A stretch of 64,000 bases of DNA, from the NCBI RefSeq assembly GCF_012933385.1, contig NZ_JABBPN010000001.1, forward strand, positions 248,001 through 312,000, read 5' to 3'. Made by a program: the position numbers and the translations under genes. This document shows positions 54,107-63,492 of this stretch, one piece after another; position 1 is the first letter of the stretch; the number at the start of each line of letters is the position of its first letter. The stretch comes from Paenibacillus lemnae (GTDB taxonomy: Bacteria > Bacillota > Bacilli > Paenibacillales > Paenibacillaceae). Below the pieces are notes generated by a model. The model did no database searches. It saw nothing but the letters and a program-made list of their open reading frames with translations, and was not told the origin of the DNA.

Positions 54107-54192
54107 GCCTATAACCTCCGCAGGTTCGGTTGGTGTAGATATATCATATCTGTTTTATAATAATAAGAAAAATAATTTGTTGTGATCTATAT

Positions 54193-54210
54193 CATAAGTA
54201 ATTGCTTATG
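54193..54210. promoter_or_regulatory. LysR-type operator palindrome
   Basis: CATAAGTAATTGCTTATG, a perfect 6-base-arm palindrome, between the divergent yeiH-like and lysR-like genes, 48 bases upstream of the latter. It is a plausible site for autoregulation and co-activation. Confidence 0.65.
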
Positions 54211-54257
54211 GTAATCTGAATACCTATATAATCTAAATCAAAAGGAGGCTGGATCAT

Positions 54258-55184
54258 TTGGATATGGCTCTGGAAGTATTCATCAAAGTCGCCGATAAAG
54301 GCAGTTTTACTCAGGCAGCCGCAGAACTGAACATGACCCAGCCTGCTGTCAGTCAATATATTCGAGCGCTGGAACGCTCGGTAGGGGCGAAGCTTCTGGA
54401 TCGTACCAATAAATACGTCAGACCTACGCAGGCGGGCGAAATCGTCTATCATCATGCCCGGATCATTCTCGGTACGTATACCCGAATGCAGACACTCGTC
54501 GACGATGTGCTGCACCGTGCAGGGGGCGAGCTGTCGATTGGTTCTAGCTATACATTCGGAGAGTATGTTCTTCCCCGGCTGCTTGCAAACTTGAAGAGTC
54601 GATATCCTCTGATACGTCCCAATATCAAGATCGGCAATACAGATGTGATTGCGGATATGATTCTTAACCGTGAGGCAGATATCGGCATTGTCGAGGATGA
54701 GTATCAACATGAAAAGCTTGCGGTTGAGGCTTTTGCTGAGGATGAGATGTTGATTGTCGTGCCGGCTGAGGATCGATTTAACAAGAAAAGTGAAATCGGG
54801 CTAGAGGTGTTAATGGAGGAGACCTGGATTTTGCGGGAGAGTGGATCAGGAACACGTCGAGTGACGGAGCGCATGTTCTCTGAGCGGGGGGTTCAGCCCG
54901 CATCCATCCTCGAATTCGGAAGCACCCAGCTCATTAAGGAGTCTGTTGAGGCAGGCCTAGGCATCACGCTTCTTTCCCGGTGGACTGTACAAAAAGAGCT
55001 GAAATTAGGAACGCTGCATGTGCTGAGGCTGTCCGGTGATCCGGTAAAGCGCCCTTTCTCTTTGCTGATGCAGCCCACACCCTATCATACTAAGGCGGTT
55101 CAAGTGTTTTTGGAACTGCTTAAAGAGCTGTCCGGCTTCCAGGGGTTGCCGTCTTCCAGTTTGCGGTATAATGAACATGGGTAA
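54258..55184 (+). CDS. LysR-family regulator (CysL/YeiE-like)
   Basis: 308 residues: HTH at about 1-60 (FIKVADKGSFTQAAAELNMTQPAVSQYIRALERSVGAKLLDR) and a type-2 periplasmic-binding-like effector domain. Related proteins respond to sulfur compounds such as sulfite. TTG 54258 lies nine bases after AAAGGAGG, a better fit than ATG 54264. Its likely target is the divergent YeiH gene. Confidence 0.92.
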   Translation: MDMALEVFIKVADKGSFTQAAAELNMTQPAVSQYIRALERSVGAKLLDRTNKYVRPTQAGEIVYHHARIILGTYTRMQTLVDDVLHRAGGELSIGSSYTFGEYVLPRLLANLKSRYPLIRPNIKIGNTDVIADMILNREADIGIVEDEYQHEKLAVEAFAEDEMLIVVPAEDRFNKKSEIGLEVLMEETWILRESGSGTRRVTERMFSERGVQPASILEFGSTQLIKESVEAGLGITLLSRWTVQKELKLGTLHVLRLSGDPVKRPFSLLMQPTPYHTKAVQVFLELLKELSGFQGLPSSSLRYNEHG

Positions 55185-55239
55185 TACGTAGTCACCATAA
55201 CAGGTCTGGGGTGAGGAAGCCGGGAAGTGTCCGGAATCT

Positions 55240-56097
55240 ATGGATATAATCAATGATGCAAAATCTAACCTTAATGATAGACGATGTCCTGCCTGCGGAA
55301 TTCACCACCCTGTATCTCATTTTCGGCGAAGATCGGGAAAAAGGTCTTCCTCAGGCGCACGGAGAGGCATATGCCGGGATTGCCGGAACAGGCAGAAGTC
55401 AGAGGCAAGCGCAGCTATGAATGCTGAAACGTCCGCATCTTTGCCTGCAATCAAGGAGCTTCGTGAAGATTCGGCACAAGAAGATGTCTTGCATCAGGAC
55501 GGGGGGCACAAGAAGTCGAGGTCGCAGAAACGGCGGGCGGCCCGAAAGCGGGCTAAAGCAAGAGCTCAGGCGTCAAAGGAGACCCCATTGAAGCAGGCAG
55601 TGCCTGCCAAGCAGCCCCCTGATGCTGTGATCAGGCATACCATTTTAAATACAGACAGAGCCTTGAATAAACGCCCGTCCGCTCCAGCAAGACCGCCCCT
55701 CATACCCGGCCAGCCGGATCCCTATGATCCATCGCGGCTGAAGCCTACACGTTCCGGCATGATCCGGATGCGGGGACGCACAGACAGGAATCGGCGCTGG
55801 CAGCAGGACATTGACCCTGTACTGGCTGAAATTCTGGTACGGGAAAGTGCAGCGGTGGTCGTGAACCGCCATACGATTCGTCGGCTGTATACGAACAAGG
55901 GGTTTCGAAGATATATTTTGGAGCGCGATCAGTACCGATGTTTTTTCTGTGGGGGCCGGGGTGATACGATCGATCACTTGCTGCCTCGTGCCAAAGGAGG
56001 ACATACCACGCCGATGAATTGTGTATGCGCTTGTATGGAGTGCAATCAATCCAAGGCAGACCGGGATCTGGAAGATTTTATTCACGCCAGCCGCTAA
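55240..56097 (+). CDS. HNH endonuclease-domain protein with N-terminal zinc finger
   Basis: 285 residues. A CPAC...CRDC zinc-ribbon-like motif (about 16-50), a long Arg/Lys-rich disordered middle (about 85-150, SRSQKRRAARKRAKARAQA) and a C-terminal HNH domain: RDQYRCFFCGGRGDTIDHLLPRAKGG with CMECN zinc cysteines. Nuclease activity is likely; target unknown. No phage or defence genes are nearby, so it could equally serve DNA repair or be a solitary homing-like nuclease. RBS is weak (GGAAG). Confidence 0.8.
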   Translation: MDIINDAKSNLNDRRCPACGIHHPVSHFRRRSGKRSSSGARRGICRDCRNRQKSEASAAMNAETSASLPAIKELREDSAQEDVLHQDGGHKKSRSQKRRAARKRAKARAQASKETPLKQAVPAKQPPDAVIRHTILNTDRALNKRPSAPARPPLIPGQPDPYDPSRLKPTRSGMIRMRGRTDRNRRWQQDIDPVLAEILVRESAAVVVNRHTIRRLYTNKGFRRYILERDQYRCFFCGGRGDTIDHLLPRAKGGHTTPMNCVCACMECNQSKADRDLEDFIHASR

Positions 56098-56237
56098 AAT
56101 TTATGTCATGTGTGTAATTTTTTGAAGATTATGACTAAAATAAATAAACTTCGGGAAAAATGGTTTGTAGAATGCCCATAAGGTTATATTACCTATGAGA
56201 CACGCATCCATAAATCTCCAGCAAGGGAGGAATACAC

Positions 56238-56456
56238 GTGAAAACATTTAACACGATTGCGCTGCTTCTGCTTATTATCGGGGGGATTAACTGGCTTTTG
56301 GTCGGGCTGTTCCAGTACGATCTGGTAGCATCTATCTTCGGAGGACAGGACTCTGCCGGTGCACGCGTGATTTATACGATTGTCGGAATTTGCGCACTTT
56401 ACTCCATTAAATTTTTTGGAGATGTGACGGACGACCATCGCACGACAGCTCGCTAA
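56238..56456 (+). CDS. DUF378 small membrane protein
   Basis: 72 residues, two hydrophobic helices (about 5-27 and 42-60) with the family motif IGGINWLLVGLFQYDLVA. Function unknown. GTG 56238 has AAGGGAGG eight bases upstream. A weak hairpin with T-run (AAGAAGCT/AGCTTCTT, ending about 56556) may terminate it. Confidence 0.9.
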   Translation: MKTFNTIALLLLIIGGINWLLVGLFQYDLVASIFGGQDSAGARVIYTIVGICALYSIKFFGDVTDDHRTTAR

Positions 56457-56679
56457 TACAAATAAAGGGTTCGTGGCAGTCTGCTTCAAATGCCACCCCT
56501 TGAAGAAGCTTTTAGTTGGCAGGATGTATCTGCTGATGAGAGCTTCTTTTTTTTGTGTTAGGGAGGGGATGGAAACAATTACATATGGATAAAAAAGGAT
56601 AAAATGCTTCATTGGGATCAGTCATGCTTTAGAATGAATTACGTCATGTTATTTAACAAAATGGATTCGATATTTAGCA

Positions 56680-56693
56680 GTAAACCGGTTTCA
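56680..56693. promoter_or_regulatory. LacI-type operator candidate
   Basis: GTAAACCGGTTTCA, a near-perfect palindrome with the CCGG centre typical of LacI-family operators, about 290 bases upstream of the fucosidase transporter operon. No LacI gene is in the window. Confidence 0.5.
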
Positions 56694-56793
56694 ATGTCAT
56701 GTCCAACTTAAATTTTTCAATGAAAAAAGATAAAAATGATGTCAGTTCTCGATAGGTCAGATTTGATGTGAGCTGTAAATCAAGGCGCAAATA

Positions 56794-56813
56794 TGACACA
56801 TTGTCAGGTGTCA
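56794..56813. promoter_or_regulatory. Inverted repeat upstream of transporter operon
   Basis: TGACAC and GTGTCA separated by 8 bases; function unknown, possible regulator site. Confidence 0.4.
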
Positions 56814-56913
56814 TCTCTTATTGTCAAAGGCTGAAAACCCTTGATGCTATGCGGTTTTGAAGGTGAACAAAATGGACATATTTACGCTGCTGCGCGTCGT
56901 GGGGTATCGTAGG

Positions 56914-56927
56914 TGTAAGCGTTACCA
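56914..56927. promoter_or_regulatory. cre-like site (catabolite repression)
   Basis: TGTAAGCGTTACCA fits the CcpA site consensus TGWAANCGNTNWCA at all but one of its defined positions, about 60 bases upstream of the first permease gene. It suggests glucose repression of the operon. Confidence 0.65.
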
Positions 56928-56985
56928 GACAGATGAGCTTCCGTCAGGTAAGGAAAGCTCACATGATTGAGGAAGGGGTGGTCCG

Positions 56986-57969
56986 ATGGAGAATGCAAAA
57001 ACAGCCATCAACAGCAGTTCAGGCGCGAGCCCTGGCAGCGGCCAGAAAATCAATGGCACAAAAAAGGGTAGTCTTGGGAAGAGAATAGTTCAGAACTGGG
57101 AATTGTATCTCTTCATTGCACCTGCATTTTTCTACTTTTTAATCTTCTTTTACGGCCCCATGTACGGGGTACAGATCGCGTTCAAAAACTTCATTCCTAC
57201 ACTAGGGATCTCAGGAAGCCCGTGGGTCGGTTTCGATCATTTCACCCGATTTTTTGATTCCTACTATTTCTGGGATCTCATCTGGAACACATTAAGTATC
57301 AGCTTGTATGAGCTGGCCGTTGGGTTTCCGATTCCAATCATTCTGGCGTTAGCTTTTAATGAAATCAGAAATGGCTTCTTTAAAAAGATGGCACAGACCA
57401 TCACGTACGCGCCTCACTTTATTTCTGTCGTGGTTATGGCGGGTATGATTATTACCTTCTTGTCACCATCGACAGGTATTATCACGATGATGATCAATGC
57501 ACTTGGATTTGATGCACCGAACTTCCTCACTGACCCGGCTTGGTTTAAAACAATGTATGTCTTGTCCGGCGTCTGGCAGAGTGCGGGCTGGGGAACGATC
57601 ATCTATCTGGCTGCACTATCCGGAGTCGATCCGGGGCTGCACGAAGCTGCGGTCATCGATGGGGCTACCCGTTTCCAGCGTGTGCGTCACATTAATATCC
57701 CTACCATCGTACCGACGATGACCATTCTGCTCATTCTGAACATCGGCACCCTGCTCGGTGTTGGATTTGAAAAAATCCTCCTGCTTCAGAATCCGCTCAA
57801 TATGGAATCATCTGACGTCATCGCGACATTCGTTTACAGAGCCGGTCTGGTGGATGCGCAGTACAGCTTCTCCACGGCAATTGGATTATTCAATTCCGTC
57901 GTCAATGCCGTTATGCTGATTGTCGTCAATCAAATTGTCCGTAAGACCAGCGAGAACAGTCTATGGTAG
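56986..57969 (+). CDS. Sugar ABC transporter permease (LplB type)
   Basis: 327 residues, polar N-terminus (about 1-35) then six hydrophobic segments. The EAA loop reads EAAVIDGATRFQRVRHINIPTI. It belongs to the LplB/YteP subclass that imports complex oligosaccharides in Paenibacillus and Bacillus. GGAAGGGGTGG precedes ATG 56986. No ATPase gene follows, so a shared MsmX-type ATPase is probably used. Confidence 0.93.
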   Translation: MENAKTAINSSSGASPGSGQKINGTKKGSLGKRIVQNWELYLFIAPAFFYFLIFFYGPMYGVQIAFKNFIPTLGISGSPWVGFDHFTRFFDSYYFWDLIWNTLSISLYELAVGFPIPIILALAFNEIRNGFFKKMAQTITYAPHFISVVVMAGMIITFLSPSTGIITMMINALGFDAPNFLTDPAWFKTMYVLSGVWQSAGWGTIIYLAALSGVDPGLHEAAVIDGATRFQRVRHINIPTIVPTMTILLILNIGTLLGVGFEKILLLQNPLNMESSDVIATFVYRAGLVDAQYSFSTAIGLFNSVVNAVMLIVVNQIVRKTSENSLW

Positions 57970-57987
57970 AAGGGGGGAGCAAACAAT

Positions 57988-58896
57988 ATGCTGTCAGGTG
58001 TTAGAGAATCACGACGAGATAAACTGTTTCTGGCGTTCAACTACTTTTACGTATTTTTCGCTTTTGCCATTGTGGCCTATCCGATTATCTATATCTTAAG
58101 TGCTTCGATCAGTGATCCAAAGCTTGTCGGATCCGGAGAAATGTGGCTCCTTCCGAAAGGAATTACATTCGAGGGTTATATCCGAGTGTTTGAAAACAGC
58201 AGTATCTGGCTCGGATATTGGAATACCATCGTGTACACGGTCGTAGGTACTGCAATCAACTTGTTTGTTACGCTTCCGGCGGCTTATGCACTGAGCCGCA
58301 AGGACTTTGTCGGCCGAAACTTCTTTATGGCCATGTTTATGGTTACCATGTTCTTCAGCGGTGGTCTGGTGCCCACATACCTGCTTGTTAAGGAGCTGGG
58401 GATGATTAACACGATGTGGGCGATTGTTATTCCTTCGGCTGCATCGATCTGGAACATTATCGTATCCAGAACCTTTTTCCAGAGTTCCATTCCGAAAGAA
58501 CTGCAGGAGGCTGCCCAGATTGACGGATGTACTAACCTGAGGCTGTTCATCAAGATTATCCTGCCGCTGTCCATGCCGATTATCGCGGTTATGGCCCTGT
58601 TCTACGGGGTCGGCAACTGGAACAACTACTTCTCGGCTCTCATTTATCTGAATGATGCCGACAAGTATCCGCTGCAGCTCGTGCTGCGTCAGATCCTGGT
58701 TCTGCAGGAAATGTCTGCTCAGGGCGGCGGAGCGATGGACAGTTCAACGGCAGCAGCCCTGAACAACAAGGCTGAGATTGCCGCACTGGTTAAATATGCG
58801 GTCATTATCGTAGCGACCGTACCTATTATTGCGATTTACCCGTTCCTCCAGCGTTACTTTGTACAAGGTGTAATGATCGGTTCCGTCAAGGGCTGA
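57988..58896 (+). CDS. Sugar ABC transporter permease (LplC/YtcP type)
   Basis: 302 residues, six hydrophobic segments, EAA loop EAAQIDGCTNLRLFIKIILPLS. It pairs with the preceding permease. It starts 18 bases after the LplB-type stop with GGGGGGAG in the gap. Confidence 0.93.
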   Translation: MLSGVRESRRDKLFLAFNYFYVFFAFAIVAYPIIYILSASISDPKLVGSGEMWLLPKGITFEGYIRVFENSSIWLGYWNTIVYTVVGTAINLFVTLPAAYALSRKDFVGRNFFMAMFMVTMFFSGGLVPTYLLVKELGMINTMWAIVIPSAASIWNIIVSRTFFQSSIPKELQEAAQIDGCTNLRLFIKIILPLSMPIIAVMALFYGVGNWNNYFSALIYLNDADKYPLQLVLRQILVLQEMSAQGGGAMDSSTAAALNNKAEIAALVKYAVIIVATVPIIAIYPFLQRYFVQGVMIGSVKG

Positions 58897-58939
58897 TCTT
58901 GCCATAGCATTACCATAATTAAAAAGGGGAGTTGTTGTC

Positions 58940-60556
58940 ATGAAGAAGCTTCGTAAAGCGTCATCCATTCTGCTCTGTCTCATGATGTCCGCCAGCGTAT
59001 TGGCTGCCTGCGGTTCATCCGGCAGTGAGGGCGGTACCACGACTGAAGGGTCAAATTCGGCCGAAGGCGTAAAGAAAGAAGGCTTTCCCATTGTAGAGGA
59101 ACAGATAACGCTCAAAGTCATGTCACAAGATGCAGGAATGGCTGATTGGAACACGATGCCGGTTCTGCAGGAAATGGAGAAGCTGTCCAACATCAAGCTC
59201 GAGTATCAGCTCTCACCGATCGACAGTTTTGCTACCAAGAAGAACCTGGTTTTCGCCAGCGGCGACCTGCCTGATTTCTTCTATGCAGCTGACCTGAAGC
59301 CTGCCGAGCAGGTAACCTACGGTACACAGGGCGTCCTGGTTCCCCTGGAAGGTTACATTGACGGCGGTTATGCTCCAAACATCAAGAAAGCGCTGGATGA
59401 GAATCCGGATGTACGTAAATCCTTCACAACACCGGATGGTCATATGTACGCACTGCCGTTTATCGATCCGACAGCTGTATGGTACAGAGGACCGGTATGG
59501 TACAACGGTAAATTCCTAGAAGCTTTGGGCAAAGAAGAACCTAAAACAACTGAAGAGCTGTACGCATACTTGAAGGCAATTAAAGAAGAAGATCCGAACG
59601 GCAATGGCAAGCAGGACGAAATCCCGCTGTCTTCCGTAAAGCTTGACGACATCCGTATGTACTTCTTCGGATTCTGGGGGATGTATAACGAGGACATCTA
59701 TGCAGACAAGGACGGAAACGTTCACTATCCGTTCCAGGAAGAAGGATATAAAGGCTACCTGACATTCATGAACCGTCTGTGGGAAGAAGAACTGCTTGAC
59801 CATGAAACCTTCTCCCAAACCGATGAGCAAAAGAAAGCTAAAGGTAAAAACAATCAAATCGGCTTGTTCAGCGATTACCATCCGTACTTCACCATGGGCG
59901 GCGAGCCAAATGCAGACCATCCGATGATGACACCGGTGGCGAGTGAAATCGAAGGCAGCCCGGTATACGGCAAGCACCCGGGTATGGCTGCGAACGGCAC
60001 CTTTGCCATCTCCAGCGCAAACAAGCATCCGGAAGCAACCATGCGTTGGGTTGACTACCTGTACAGCTACGAAGGTAACACCCTGTTTGACCAAGGGCCG
60101 GAAGGCTTGATGTGGCAGTACAAAGACAAGGAAAACCTGGTTAAAGAATGGCTGCCTGTACCAAATGGCGGTGACCGTGAAGAATACCGCGGAACCATCA
60201 CGCCAAACTATGGCATGCTGACTCCAGGCATCAAGATTCCTGAGCTGACGAATGGCCTGCGTAACGAGTTCGATGACTGGATCGACGAGCAGAACCAGGA
60301 GAAACTGGTTCCGATCGCGAAAACACCATTCCCGAACGTGTACCTGACCAACGAACAGCAAAGCGAAGCATCTGCACTGCTGTCTGATCTGAACACTTAC
60401 GTGAAGCAGATGGAAGCGAAGTTTGTTACCGGACAAGAACCAATGTCCAACTGGGATAACTATGTAGCACAAGTGAAGAAAATGGGCGGAGATCGTCTGG
60501 TAGAGCTTTACCAGGAAGCTTACGACACTTGGAATTCTACGCCAGCAGCAGAGTAA
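58940..60556 (+). CDS. Oligosaccharide-binding lipoprotein (LplA-type)
   Basis: 538 residues. Lipoprotein signal with lipobox VLAAC at about 24-28, Gly/Ser/Thr linker, then a large type-1 extracellular solute-binding fold (DPNGNGKQDEIPLSS calcium-like loop at about 218). It likely captures fucose-containing oligosaccharides, judging from the two downstream fucosidases. AAAAAGGGGAG precedes ATG 58940. Confidence 0.93.
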   Translation: MKKLRKASSILLCLMMSASVLAACGSSGSEGGTTTEGSNSAEGVKKEGFPIVEEQITLKVMSQDAGMADWNTMPVLQEMEKLSNIKLEYQLSPIDSFATKKNLVFASGDLPDFFYAADLKPAEQVTYGTQGVLVPLEGYIDGGYAPNIKKALDENPDVRKSFTTPDGHMYALPFIDPTAVWYRGPVWYNGKFLEALGKEEPKTTEELYAYLKAIKEEDPNGNGKQDEIPLSSVKLDDIRMYFFGFWGMYNEDIYADKDGNVHYPFQEEGYKGYLTFMNRLWEEELLDHETFSQTDEQKKAKGKNNQIGLFSDYHPYFTMGGEPNADHPMMTPVASEIEGSPVYGKHPGMAANGTFAISSANKHPEATMRWVDYLYSYEGNTLFDQGPEGLMWQYKDKENLVKEWLPVPNGGDREEYRGTITPNYGMLTPGIKIPELTNGLRNEFDDWIDEQNQEKLVPIAKTPFPNVYLTNEQQSEASALLSDLNTYVKQMEAKFVTGQEPMSNWDNYVAQVKKMGGDRLVELYQEAYDTWNSTPAAE

Positions 60557-60582
60557 GAATGAATCCATCATAAAATACAAAA

Positions 60583-60631
60583 GAAGCCAACATATCCCGG
60601 TCCTTTGCGGCCGGGCGTTGGCTCTTATTTT
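60583..60631 (+). terminator. Intra-operon terminator between binding protein and fucosidase genes
   Basis: AAGCCAACATATCCCGGTCC, loop, GGCCGGGCGTTGGCTCTTATTTTT: stem with an internal mismatch and a T-rich tail. It would lower fucosidase expression relative to the transporter. Confidence 0.75.
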
Positions 60632-60704
60632 TATCACCGGGAAATCAGCATCAAGTTTCATCATCAAGCCGGATCGAGCCGGTACCATTTAACGGAGGTA
60701 TATT

Positions 60705-62093
60705 ATGAGCGAGAACAATCCCGAAGTACAAGAACAGGAAATGATCGAGCACGGCGTACATAACTACAGCAGCGAAGAGAACTGGGTCAAGCCAGAGGAT
60801 CCGCTGCTGCTGGAACGCCTGGAATGGTTCAAGGACCAGAAGCTGGGTCTGATGATGCACTGGGGTCCTTATTCCCAGCTCGGCATGGTGGAATCCTGGG
60901 CGCTCAGCGATGACGACGGGGACTGGTCCCGGGACGGAATCGACTGGGATGTAGACAGCACGGAACTGAAGCGGCAGTATTTTGACCTGAACAAAACGTT
61001 TAATCCGATTCGCTTTCAGCCCGAGCTGTGGGCGGACCTGGCCAAAGACAATGGCTTTAAATATTTGAACTTTACGACCAAGCATCACGACGGATTCTGC
61101 ATGTGGGATACGCATACGACCGATTACCGCACAACAGGCAAGGACTGTCCGTTCCATACACATAAATACGCAGATATCACAAAGCACCTGTTAAATGCGT
61201 TCCGTGACCGCGGTCTCGGCATTTCCGCCTATTTCTCCAAAGCGGATTGGCATACGCCATATTATTGGGCGCCGGGCATGAAGGCAGGTACCTTCACTTC
61301 CCGCGGACCAAGCTACGATCCGCAGGAATATCCATGGTTGTGGGAGCAGTTTGTTCAGTTCACCCATGAACAGATCATGGAGCTGATGAGCAATTACGGA
61401 CGGATTGATGTCTTGTGGCTGGATGCCGGATGGGTCAATGACTACAAGGATCAGAATATCCGTTTGGGCGAAGCCGTAGAAAAAGCACGCAAAATCCAGC
61501 CATGGCTGTTGTCAGCTGACCGTACAGTAGGCGGCCCTTACGAGAACCTGATCACACCAGAGCAGACGCTGCCGGATCATGCGATCCATGTTCCTTGGGA
61601 GAGCTGCATCACGCTGGGAACTTCATTCTCATTCCGATATGAAGATAAATACAAGTCCGTGCGCGAGCTCGTTCATCTGCTGGTGGAGGTCGTTGCCAAA
61701 GGCGGCAACCTGGCACTGAATGTCGGACCGCAGCCGGACGGACGTCTCTCCGAAACCGCGATTGAACGCATTAAAGGTCTGGGTGCATGGCTGAACGTGT
61801 ATGGCGAAGCCATCTACGGCACGCGTCTGTGCGCACCTTACTTTAACGGTGACGGTAATGTATTCTTTACGAAAAAAGACGACACTTCTTATGCGTTCCG
61901 TCTGTATGCCGAGGGTGAACAGGCTGCAGGTGGAGTTCATCTTCCAGTAGAAGGTGACGTTCAGCGTGTGGATCTGGTCGGAGGTCCGGAAGGACTGGCA
62001 TTCAGCCGTACGGACAGCGGGATTACCGTCAATCTGCCGGCACAGGAAACGGAAGGCGCGGCACCGATTGCTCATGTGTTCCGCCTGATGTAA
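60705..62093 (+). CDS. Alpha-L-fucosidase (GH29), first copy
   Basis: 462 residues, no signal peptide, so it acts on imported substrate. Core signatures: FKDQKLGLMMHWGPYSQLG, FTTKHHDGFCMWDTHTTDY, nucleophile Asp in RIDVLWLDAGW, and GGNLALNVGPQPDGRLSE. A C-terminal beta-sandwich follows (about 370-462). The N-terminal 30 residues are an acidic extension. ACGGAGG precedes ATG 60705. Confidence 0.94.
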   Translation: MSENNPEVQEQEMIEHGVHNYSSEENWVKPEDPLLLERLEWFKDQKLGLMMHWGPYSQLGMVESWALSDDDGDWSRDGIDWDVDSTELKRQYFDLNKTFNPIRFQPELWADLAKDNGFKYLNFTTKHHDGFCMWDTHTTDYRTTGKDCPFHTHKYADITKHLLNAFRDRGLGISAYFSKADWHTPYYWAPGMKAGTFTSRGPSYDPQEYPWLWEQFVQFTHEQIMELMSNYGRIDVLWLDAGWVNDYKDQNIRLGEAVEKARKIQPWLLSADRTVGGPYENLITPEQTLPDHAIHVPWESCITLGTSFSFRYEDKYKSVRELVHLLVEVVAKGGNLALNVGPQPDGRLSETAIERIKGLGAWLNVYGEAIYGTRLCAPYFNGDGNVFFTKKDDTSYAFRLYAEGEQAAGGVHLPVEGDVQRVDLVGGPEGLAFSRTDSGITVNLPAQETEGAAPIAHVFRLM

Positions 62094-62174
62094 ATCACAG
62101 CAAGGACAGAGGATATCCGGGCTCAGTTTGCAGGGATCCTGCCCAGAGCCTACTTAAATCGAGGTGCATTCTTC

Positions 62175-63461
62175 ATGCAAACATGGTTCGAAAAAGCAAA
62201 GCTCGGCATATTCATCCACTACGGCATTTATGCCGTAGACGGTGTGGCCGAATCGTGGTCTTTTTATAACGGAAAAATCCCGTACGACCAATATATGAAG
62301 CAGATGGATGGCTTTACGGCTTCGAAGTTTGATGCGGAAACCTGGGCTGACCTTATTGAGAAATCCGGAGCCCGGTATGCGGTGCTGACGACCAAGCATC
62401 ATGACGGTGTAGCGCTGTGGGATACCGAATACAGTGATTTGAATGTGGTCAAGAAAACCCCCGCCGGCCGTGATCTTGTGAAAGAGTACGCTGAAGCGAT
62501 TACCGCCCGCGGTTTGAGATTGGGGATGTATTACTCCCTGATTGACTGGTCACACCCTGACTATCCGAGCGTATATGAAGGCGGGCGGGTTCCGGAGGAT
62601 CTCAGCACGGTGAACCGGTTTTCCAGCCCTGTAGACGGCATACAAGATGAGGCCAAGTGGCAGCAATTCCTGGAGTTCAACAATAATCAGCTGAGCGAGG
62701 TGCTCGGTGATTATGGCCAGGTGGACCTGCTCTGGTTCGACGGAGACTGGGAGCGGAGTGCGGAGCAGTGGAATCTGCCGGCATTCAAGCAGTACCTGCT
62801 GACGTTTAATCCAAATTTGATTATCAATTCCCGGCTTCAGGGCCACGGTGATTACAAGACACCGGAACAGGGAATTCCGATCACAAGACCGGAAGGTCCA
62901 TGGGAGTTCTGTACGACCATCAACACCTCATGGGGTTATGTGCCGGATGACAACAAATACAAGTCGCTGAATCAGATTATCCGCATGTTCTGTGACTGTA
63001 TTTCGCTCGGCGGCAATATGCTGCTGAATATCGGTCCCCGTGAGGACGGAACAGTCGATGAGCGGCAGGAAGCTATTTTGCTGGGGCTGGGTGACTGGAT
63101 CCGTACACATGAAGAGGCGGTGTTTGGTACCGAAGAAGGCATCATGACCCGCTATTATCCCGGCGGAAGCACGGTATCTGAGGATCGGAAGACGCTCTAT
63201 CTGTTTGTGTACGATGATCCCAAAGAGAATGTATGCCTTAAAGGTCTGAGCAGCCCTATTAAAAAAATTACAGTGCTGCATTCAGGAAAAGAACTTCAGC
63301 ATGATATTCACGGCGGTGTACCTTGGTTCAATATCCCGGGCACCACTTGGATTTACATGACATCAGAGGATACCCACGAGCAGGTTACTGTTCTGAAGCT
63401 GGAGCTTGAAGAAGAACTGGAGATGTACGGCGGATCGGGTGCTGTAGTCACTCATAACTAG
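62175..63461 (+). CDS. Alpha-L-fucosidase (GH29), second copy
   Basis: 428 residues, cytoplasmic. MQTWFEKAKLGIFIHYGIYA, VLTTKHHDGVALWDTEYSD, nucleophile Asp in QVDLLWFDGDWERS and GGNMLLNIGPREDGTVDE. It is only distantly similar to the first fucosidase, so the two probably differ in linkage preference rather than being a recent duplication. It starts 81 bases after the first copy, with GAGGTG upstream. Confidence 0.94.
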   Translation: MQTWFEKAKLGIFIHYGIYAVDGVAESWSFYNGKIPYDQYMKQMDGFTASKFDAETWADLIEKSGARYAVLTTKHHDGVALWDTEYSDLNVVKKTPAGRDLVKEYAEAITARGLRLGMYYSLIDWSHPDYPSVYEGGRVPEDLSTVNRFSSPVDGIQDEAKWQQFLEFNNNQLSEVLGDYGQVDLLWFDGDWERSAEQWNLPAFKQYLLTFNPNLIINSRLQGHGDYKTPEQGIPITRPEGPWEFCTTINTSWGYVPDDNKYKSLNQIIRMFCDCISLGGNMLLNIGPREDGTVDERQEAILLGLGDWIRTHEEAVFGTEEGIMTRYYPGGSTVSEDRKTLYLFVYDDPKENVCLKGLSSPIKKITVLHSGKELQHDIHGGVPWFNIPGTTWIYMTSEDTHEQVTVLKLELEEELEMYGGSGAVVTHN

Positions 63462-63492
63462 CGAAATCATTTAAAACAAGCGGGGGATGAAC

